A stretch of DNA of 28,676 nt from SZUA-287 sp036397975 (lineage in GTDB: Bacteria; Bacteroidota; Ignavibacteria; UBA10030; UBA6906), in contig DASWHW010000029.1 of assembly GCA_036397975.1 (NCBI GenBank), positions 1 to 28,676 on the forward strand, written 5' to 3'. Below the pieces are notes generated by a model. The model ran no database searches. It saw nothing but the letters and a program-made list of their open reading frames with translations, and was not told where the DNA came from. Position numbers and translations under genes: made by a program. This document shows, piece by piece, positions 24,772-28,676 of this stretch (its first letter is position 1; each line of letters begins with the position of its first letter).

Positions 24772-25374
24772 TCAAAAAACAAATTTTACTGCAAGAATAC
24801 CCAGCACGAATAAAACACCTAACGCAAGCGTCAGCTTTTCGAGATGAGTATCAAGGTAGTATTTCATTTTTGGTCCGAAGAAGTATAGCAGGCCTCCCAC
24901 AAGAAAGAATCGCATCGCGCGACCAACAAAAGATGCGAGTGCAAGAGTTCCAAGATCAATCGTCTCCTTGAATCCAGCAGCGATGGTGAATACCTTGTAA
25001 GGGATCGGTGTAAATCCGGCCAGGAGAATTGCAGTCCAGGCATTCTCGCGATAGAGGAGCAAGACCTTCTCGAACTGATCGTGAAATCCATAGAACTCAA
25101 CAATCTTCTGGCCAATCGTCTCAAAGAATGCGTACCCAATGTAATAGCCAAGCAAGGCTCCGGTCACTGATCCAGCAGTGCAAACCAGCGCATAGATGAA
25201 CGATCGACGAGGATTTCCCACTCCCAGCGCGATGAGAAGTACATCCGGAGGAATCGGGAAAAAAGAAGACTCGACGAACGCTATGAAGAAGAGAGCCCAA
25301 AGGGCATAGGGCCGCTGGGCAAAACTCTCGACCCAATTCTTTAGACGATGAAGGTATTCAATGATCTGCTTCAC
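24772..25374 (-). CDS. YqaA/DedA-family (SNARE-associated, VTT) membrane protein
   Basis: The protein has 200 residues and about five hydrophobic segments. The VTT-domain features are ESSFFPIPPDVLLIALG (about 35-51), containing the acidic and double-proline re-entrant motif, the glycine-rich helix GALLGYYIGYAF, and AGFTPIPYKVFTIAAG in the second re-entrant region. DedA-family proteins are linked to flipping of undecaprenyl phosphate or phospholipids and to membrane homeostasis; the YqaA branch is less well studied. The gene lies 35 nt after the P1 peptidase gene in the same operon. No substrate can be inferred. Confidence 0.9.
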   Translation of the reverse strand: MKQIIEYLHRLKNWVESFAQRPYALWALFFIAFVESSFFPIPPDVLLIALGVGNPRRSFIYALVCTAGSVTGALLGYYIGYAFFETIGQKIVEFYGFHDQFEKVLLLYRENAWTAILLAGFTPIPYKVFTIAAGFKETIDLGTLALASFVGRAMRFFLVGGLLYFFGPKMKYYLDTHLEKLTLALGVLFVLGILAVKFVF

Positions 25375-25409
25375 AAAATTCCAATTGACTTAGGTTGAAG
25401 ATGATTCGA

Positions 25410-26348
25410 CTATGATGCTCCGAGCGCGGGAATCCCTGCCACCGAAGATGCGGATCGCACCGCAGAGCGAATCGCATCTGCGACGAGGAGAGCACCGAGC
25501 TCTGCGATACTGTCCATTGGTGCCTCGGTCTCCCCTGAAGAAAGAGCGAACGCAATATCGCCGTCGAAGGATGTGTGACACGGCCGTATTGCTCTCGCCA
25601 TGCCATCGTGTGCACGTTCGGAAACGAGCGTCGCTTCAATTTTTGACAATTTTGCATCCGTCATTATGACCACAAGGGTGGTATTGGTCTGATCAACCTG
25701 CGCTGTTCGTGCAAAGGAACGCAAGGGATCATCTGCCGCTTTCCATCGCCCACTCGCCGACCTCGCTCCGGCGATGACATCCATCTTCTCATCAACGACA
25801 TCGCCCACTGCATTCACTACCGCCAGAGCGCTCACCGTAAGATCCCCTTTTGTCCAAGAAGCAAGTCCGATCCCTCCCTTCATTCGGCTTTCCATCCCAC
25901 CCCATTTGCCCACTGTTGCTCCGGTGCCGGCTCCGACCGAGCCAATTACAATCACATCAGTTGATGCTGCCTCACATGCCGCGTAACCATCTTCCGAGGT
26001 TGGTCTTACAGACCACGATCCGACATTCAAATCAAAAATAACGGCAGCAGGAACAATGGGAACTCTTCCCCACGGTGTGACATACCCACGATTCTTTGAT
26101 TCCAGAAACCTCATAACACCGTCTGCCGCTGCTAACCCAAACGCACTCCCCCCCGTCAATAGGATAGCATGCACTTCGTTCATCTTCTTCGTCGACCCCA
26201 ACAACGCAAGTTCTCGACTTCCCGGAGAATTTCCCCGCACATCACACCCCGCGACCGTTTTTTCAGGACAGAGAACAACCGTGCATCCTGTTGCATTTTG
26301 AACATCAGTATAGTGCCCGATACGAAAGCCTGGCGGAAGGAGCTTCAT
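25410..26348 (-). CDS. P1-family (DmpA/S58) peptidase
   Basis: The protein has 312 residues and is related to the autoproteolytic N-terminal nucleophile aminopeptidases of family S58 (DmpA, BapA). Signatures are the start GFRIGHYTDVQNATGCTVVL, LLTGGSAFGLAAADGVMRFL at about 64-83, VGSVGAGTGATVGKWGG and LAVVNAVGDVVD near 175-186. Family members self-cleave into two chains and release N-terminal residues from peptides. I cannot assign the nucleophile with certainty by eye. It has no signal peptide, so it is cytosolic. The ATG at 26348 lies 17 nt after the RNA methyltransferase gene. Confidence 0.88.
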   Translation of the reverse strand: MKLLPPGFRIGHYTDVQNATGCTVVLCPEKTVAGCDVRGNSPGSRELALLGSTKKMNEVHAILLTGGSAFGLAAADGVMRFLESKNRGYVTPWGRVPIVPAAVIFDLNVGSWSVRPTSEDGYAACEAASTDVIVIGSVGAGTGATVGKWGGMESRMKGGIGLASWTKGDLTVSALAVVNAVGDVVDEKMDVIAGARSASGRWKAADDPLRSFARTAQVDQTNTTLVVIMTDAKLSKIEATLVSERAHDGMARAIRPCHTSFDGDIAFALSSGETEAPMDSIAELGALLVADAIRSAVRSASSVAGIPALGAS

Positions 26349-26365
26349 GAAGGATGGTAAGTTCG

Positions 26366-27154
26366 TCAGAAAAGCTTATGAAGATTAGAGAGGACAACAC
26401 CACACGCAACACTCACGTTCAGAGATTCAACTGCGCCATACCGGCGGATTAAGACACGGACATCAGCAAGATCCTTGAGTTGATCACTCACACCCCACGC
26501 TTCGTTGCCAAAAATAATCAACGACTTTTGCTCGTAGGTCACCTTATCAAAATGCGTCTCTCCCTGAAGGTCGGTAACATAGACGCGATAGCCTAGCTCT
26601 TTGCATTTGGTAACCGCAGTTCGCAGATCGACGTTTTCGGCAATGGGAAGATGAAACACTCCGCCCGCCGTCGAGCGGACAACCTTGGGATTATACAGCT
26701 CTACTGAATTGTTGCCCATCAATATGCCATCCACACCGAACCAATCGCATGTACGAATCATCGTCCCTGCATTCCCCGGATCACCAACGCTGTCGAAAGC
26801 AACAAGTACCGAGGCAGCACCGTTGGGTTGAAACATCACTTCCGGGTCGAACATCTTTCGTCGCAACACCACGGCAATTCCCTGCGAAGTTACGGTATCA
26901 GTCAGTGAGTTCAATTCCGTATCGGAAATTTCGCTGACCTCACTTGTCTTCGTCCTTACCTTTTGAAGAAGATTGGGACCAGCAACATGTTCCTCCAACT
27001 CCTTTGTGTACACAGCTTCAACAAGCTCAAAGTCAGAATCAATCGCTTCCTCGACAAGGCGAATACCTTCAACGAGAAATTGCTGATTCTCATCGCGGTA
27101 CTTCTTTTGCGTAAGGGATTTAAGTCTCTTGAGATGATTCTTCGTAATATTCAT
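26366..27154 (-). CDS. TrmH/SpoU-family RNA 2'-O-methyltransferase
   Basis: The protein has 262 residues from the ATG at 27154. An N-terminal substrate-recognition domain (KYRDENQQFLVEGIRLVEEA) precedes the SPOUT knot domain. Motif 1 is DPGNAGTMIRTCDWFGVDG, motif 2 IIFGNEAWGVSDQL and motif 3 GAVESLNVSVACGVVLSNL. It should methylate a ribose 2'-OH in rRNA or tRNA with S-adenosylmethionine, in the manner of RlmB and related 23S enzymes; the exact site is unknown. The open frame reaches a TTG at 27205, but that codon lies upstream of the expected transcript start, so the ATG is favoured. Confidence 0.94.
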   Translation of the reverse strand: MNITKNHLKRLKSLTQKKYRDENQQFLVEGIRLVEEAIDSDFELVEAVYTKELEEHVAGPNLLQKVRTKTSEVSEISDTELNSLTDTVTSQGIAVVLRRKMFDPEVMFQPNGAASVLVAFDSVGDPGNAGTMIRTCDWFGVDGILMGNNSVELYNPKVVRSTAGGVFHLPIAENVDLRTAVTKCKELGYRVYVTDLQGETHFDKVTYEQKSLIIFGNEAWGVSDQLKDLADVRVLIRRYGAVESLNVSVACGVVLSNLHKLF

Positions 27155-27187
27155 GACTTTGTCTCGCAACTCAACGAATTCAGTCAA

Positions 27188-27216
27188 ATAGTAGGCAACA
27201 AACAACAGAGAATCAA
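27188..27216 (-). promoter_or_regulatory. Promoter of the TrmH/SpoU-led operon (TTGATT-N17-TACTAT)
   Basis: On the minus strand TTGATT (27211-27216) and TACTAT (27188-27193) are exactly 17 nt apart, immediately after the stop codon of the oxidoreductase gene. The transcript would begin near 27181, about 27 nt before the ATG at 27154. This position supports that ATG as the true start. Confidence 0.6.
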
Positions 27217-27217
27217 G

Positions 27218-28192
27218 TTACATCCGGGCGGACAATTCCTTCGCGTTCGCTCGTGCATCCTCCAGAAACTTCATCACCGAGCGGCTTTCGATGAACCCAG
27301 GAACAGGAGTTTTTTTCTGCGAGATGCAATCAGCGAAATACTCCAGCTCCTTCGTATATGGATTCTCGGGAGCGAAGACCTCCTCTTTCCGTTCGTCATC
27401 TACCAACAGGTGCATGAATAACTTGTTGGTCACCTGTCTGCCTGAAAGAGAGCCGGGGACATAAATGGAACCGGTTTCCCCGCCAATAGAGTAATGGTTC
27501 GCATCCAATGTAAAGCCGCACATTACCGTGGAGAGTACACCCCCCGCCTTGCAGAAGGTGTGTGAAAAAAGATCGACGCCGTTCGTATTGCTTTTCTGAA
27601 TGAATGAACTAAGAATTTCCACCGGCGTCCCTATAAGAAACTGAAGAAAGTCTGCCCCATACACCCCGAGATCGTACAACGCTCCACCGCCTCGTTCAGG
27701 ATCGAGACGGAAGTCACTCCGGAGGAGCTTTCCAATGTTGATGCTCCAGTTGAAATCCACGTGACGGATCTCTCCGATCACTCCCGAATCAACCAGCTCT
27801 TTCACCCGCAGGTGGATCTGCTTGAATCTATACATGAACGCCTCCATGTACAGAACATGCTGCTTCGTACACGCGGACTCCATTTCCTCAAGCTCTTGCA
27901 TAGACAACGCGGCGGGTTTTTCCACCAACACGTGCTTTCCGGCATGTGCAGCCTTCAACACAAATTCACAGTGGAGGTGTTGCGGCAACGGAATGTAGAC
28001 TGCATCGATCGAAGGATCGTCGATTAGTTCCTTGTACGACCCATAACTCTTCGGAAGGTTAAATTCTTTGGCGAACGAGTCAGCTCGGGCTTCCTCACGT
28101 GAGGCGATTGCAACAATCTCAGCGTTTCGTAATGGCGTACCAAGAAATGCGCGTGCAATACGGGCAGTGCCCAGTATGCCAACGCGGATCAT
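27218..28192 (-). CDS. Gfo/Idh/MocA-family NAD(P)-dependent oxidoreductase
   Basis: The protein has 324 residues. The N-terminal Rossmann fold starts VGILGTARIARAFLGTP (4-20), and the hallmark HVLVEKPAALS is at 87-97 with the catalytic-region Lys92. The C-terminal alpha/beta substrate domain includes GGGALYDLGVYGADFLQFL, with the usual Asp and Tyr of this family. It resembles the trans-1,2-dihydrobenzene-1,2-diol dehydrogenase and glucose-fructose oxidoreductase subgroup, which oxidises or reduces sugars and related alcohols. The substrate is unknown. The ATG overlaps the stop of the small membrane protein gene as ATGA, so the two are translationally coupled. Confidence 0.93.
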   Translation of the reverse strand: MIRVGILGTARIARAFLGTPLRNAEIVAIASREEARADSFAKEFNLPKSYGSYKELIDDPSIDAVYIPLPQHLHCEFVLKAAHAGKHVLVEKPAALSMQELEEMESACTKQHVLYMEAFMYRFKQIHLRVKELVDSGVIGEIRHVDFNWSINIGKLLRSDFRLDPERGGGALYDLGVYGADFLQFLIGTPVEILSSFIQKSNTNGVDLFSHTFCKAGGVLSTVMCGFTLDANHYSIGGETGSIYVPGSLSGRQVTNKLFMHLLVDDERKEEVFAPENPYTKELEYFADCISQKKTPVPGFIESRSVMKFLEDARANAKELSARM

Positions 28193-28428
28193 TCGCTGGT
28201 GGGAGGATTACCATCATCCTCCTTCTTGCTGAGTTTCGACTTTTGGCGAGCGTGGATGAATCGAAGAACTAGCCTGGTAACGAAGAGGGCCGCTGCAAAG
28301 AAGAACAAAGGGTAATACCATGTGGTAGGAACGACTTGGAGCCAAACGAGAGCGAGAAGCAGCAGCATTATGGCAATGCTGGCGAACCCATAGATATTCA
28401 GCGTTCTCTCAGTAATCATAGGACTCAT
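28189..28428 (-). CDS. Small two-helix membrane protein, unknown function
   Basis: The protein has 79 residues (76 if the second ATG at 28419 is used). Two hydrophobic segments, about 13-32 and 37-56, are joined by a very short turn (PTTWYY). The C-terminus is basic then acidic (RFIHARQKSKLSKKEDDGN). I recognise no family. Support for it being a gene comes from a promoter 30-60 nt upstream, a 4-nt overlap with the oxidoreductase gene, and a clean hydrophobic pattern. Neither ATG has a clear Shine-Dalgarno site, so the start is uncertain. Confidence 0.7.
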   Translation of the reverse strand: MSPMITERTLNIYGFASIAIMLLLLALVWLQVVPTTWYYPLFFFAAALFVTRLVLRFIHARQKSKLSKKEDDGNPPTSE

Positions 28429-28461
28429 TCGGATGGTGAAATTGAGTGAGAGTGATGCTTA

Positions 28462-28490
28462 AATATATTGAACAACGTGGTTAGGTACAA
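28462..28490 (-). promoter_or_regulatory. Promoter upstream of small membrane protein / oxidoreductase operon (TTGTAC-N17-TATATT)
   Basis: On the minus strand TTGTAC (28485-28490) and TATATT (28462-28467) are separated by exactly 17 nt. It sits just downstream of a terminator-like hairpin and about 30 nt before the ATG at 28428. The same -35, spacer and -10 form occurs at the HNH operon promoter. Confidence 0.6.
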
Positions 28491-28505
28491 ACACTGAGAG
28501 GATTC

Positions 28506-28560
28506 AAAAAACGAGCGCCCTTTAGTACAGTCAGAAGGCTGGGCCGACCTCTAAGCTCGT
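28506..28560 (-). terminator. Probable rho-independent terminator or structured RNA end
   Basis: On the minus strand ACGAGC (28555-28560) pairs with GCTCGT (28511-28516), continued by TTAG/CTAA across a 5-nt bulge (AGGGC). An internal GTCGG/CTGAC stem with one wobble pair lies inside. The outer stem is followed at once by a run of six T (28506-28511, sharing one base with the stem). It would terminate transcription of the gene whose stop is at 28636. The large internal structure is unusual for a simple terminator, so an sRNA or attenuator 3' end is an alternative. Confidence 0.55.
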
Positions 28561-28635
28561 GCGGATTCGTACCAATTCGTCAATATATTTTTGTCAGCCC
28601 ACCCAGAGAGATCATCCAATTGATCCTTTGGCTAG

Positions 28636-28676
28636 TTAGCCGACTTCCGGTGGCTGCAAATCCTTCAACTCCTTCA
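28636..28676 (-). CDS. C-terminal fragment of an unidentified gene entering from the right edge
   Basis: Only 12 codons plus a TAA stop are visible; they read KELKDLQPPEVG. The peptide is plausible as a protein end (Lys/Glu/Leu-rich helix followed by a proline-rich tail), and a terminator-like hairpin follows about 75 nt after the stop. The gene cannot be identified. The alternative, that this is non-coding, remains open. Confidence 0.35.
   Translation of the reverse strand, partial: KELKDLQPPEVG

Noticed and set aside
1..28676. Mobile elements, CRISPR arrays, toxin-antitoxin or phage-defence systems
   Set aside because: No transposase, integrase, direct-repeat array or defence signature is seen. 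The HNH protein sits in a housekeeping operon with no restriction, intron or phage partner genes.

Overview
The window is 28.7 kb of bacterial chromosome with every convincing gene on the minus strand, so transcription runs from high to low coordinates. GC looks intermediate (near 50%) by eye. Lipid A and LPS core genes, a lipoprotein-type binding protein and HtrA indicate a Gram-negative cell. A GWxTD-domain protein and a tRNA promoter of the TTG-N20-TAnnTTTG type point to the FCB superphylum. I favour an Ignavibacteria/Chlorobi-like member of Bacteroidota, because many genes keep Shine-Dalgarno sites, but this is inference. I see no insertion sequences, prophage genes, CRISPR arrays or rRNA. 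It reads as vertically inherited core genome.

In transcription order, the right end (28.7-24.3 kb) holds the last codons of an unidentified gene and its probable terminator. A promoter follows for a small membrane protein and a Gfo/Idh/MocA oxidoreductase. A second promoter serves a SpoU/TrmH RNA methyltransferase, a P1-family peptidase, a YqaA/DedA-like membrane protein and a NUDIX hydrolase.

Next (24.2-19.8 kb) come a PfkB sugar kinase, MtnA and RecO, linked by 4-nt overlaps, then a separately led HtrA/DegP protease ending in a perfect terminator hairpin.

From a good promoter at about 19.76 kb, 14 tightly packed genes run for roughly 14.5 kb with no internal gap above about 55 nt: an HNH endonuclease, trpS, scpA, scpB, an rluB-type pseudouridine synthase, a GWxTD protein, an EamA half-transporter, an LpxL-type acyltransferase, a WaaF-type heptosyltransferase, Sua5/YrdC, a secreted PIG-L deacetylase, and an Fe3+-type ABC importer (binding lipoprotein, ATPase, double permease). 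The theme is housekeeping plus envelope construction and uptake.

The left end (5.1-0 kb) starts with tRNA-Arg(CCG) under its own promoter and a membrane-anchored TPR protein. A partner-switching module follows: a membrane GAF/SpoIIE phosphatase, a STAS anti-anti-sigma factor, an RsbW-type kinase and a second GAF-GAF phosphatase cut by the window edge. No sigma factor is visible, so the output of this switch is unknown.

The points most worth a second look are two genes whose coding signal extends upstream of any standard start codon (the membrane phosphatase, candidate ATC; the HNH gene, candidate CTG), the two-phosphatase partner switch, the coupled PIG-L/ABC cassette, and the kinase-MtnA pair.
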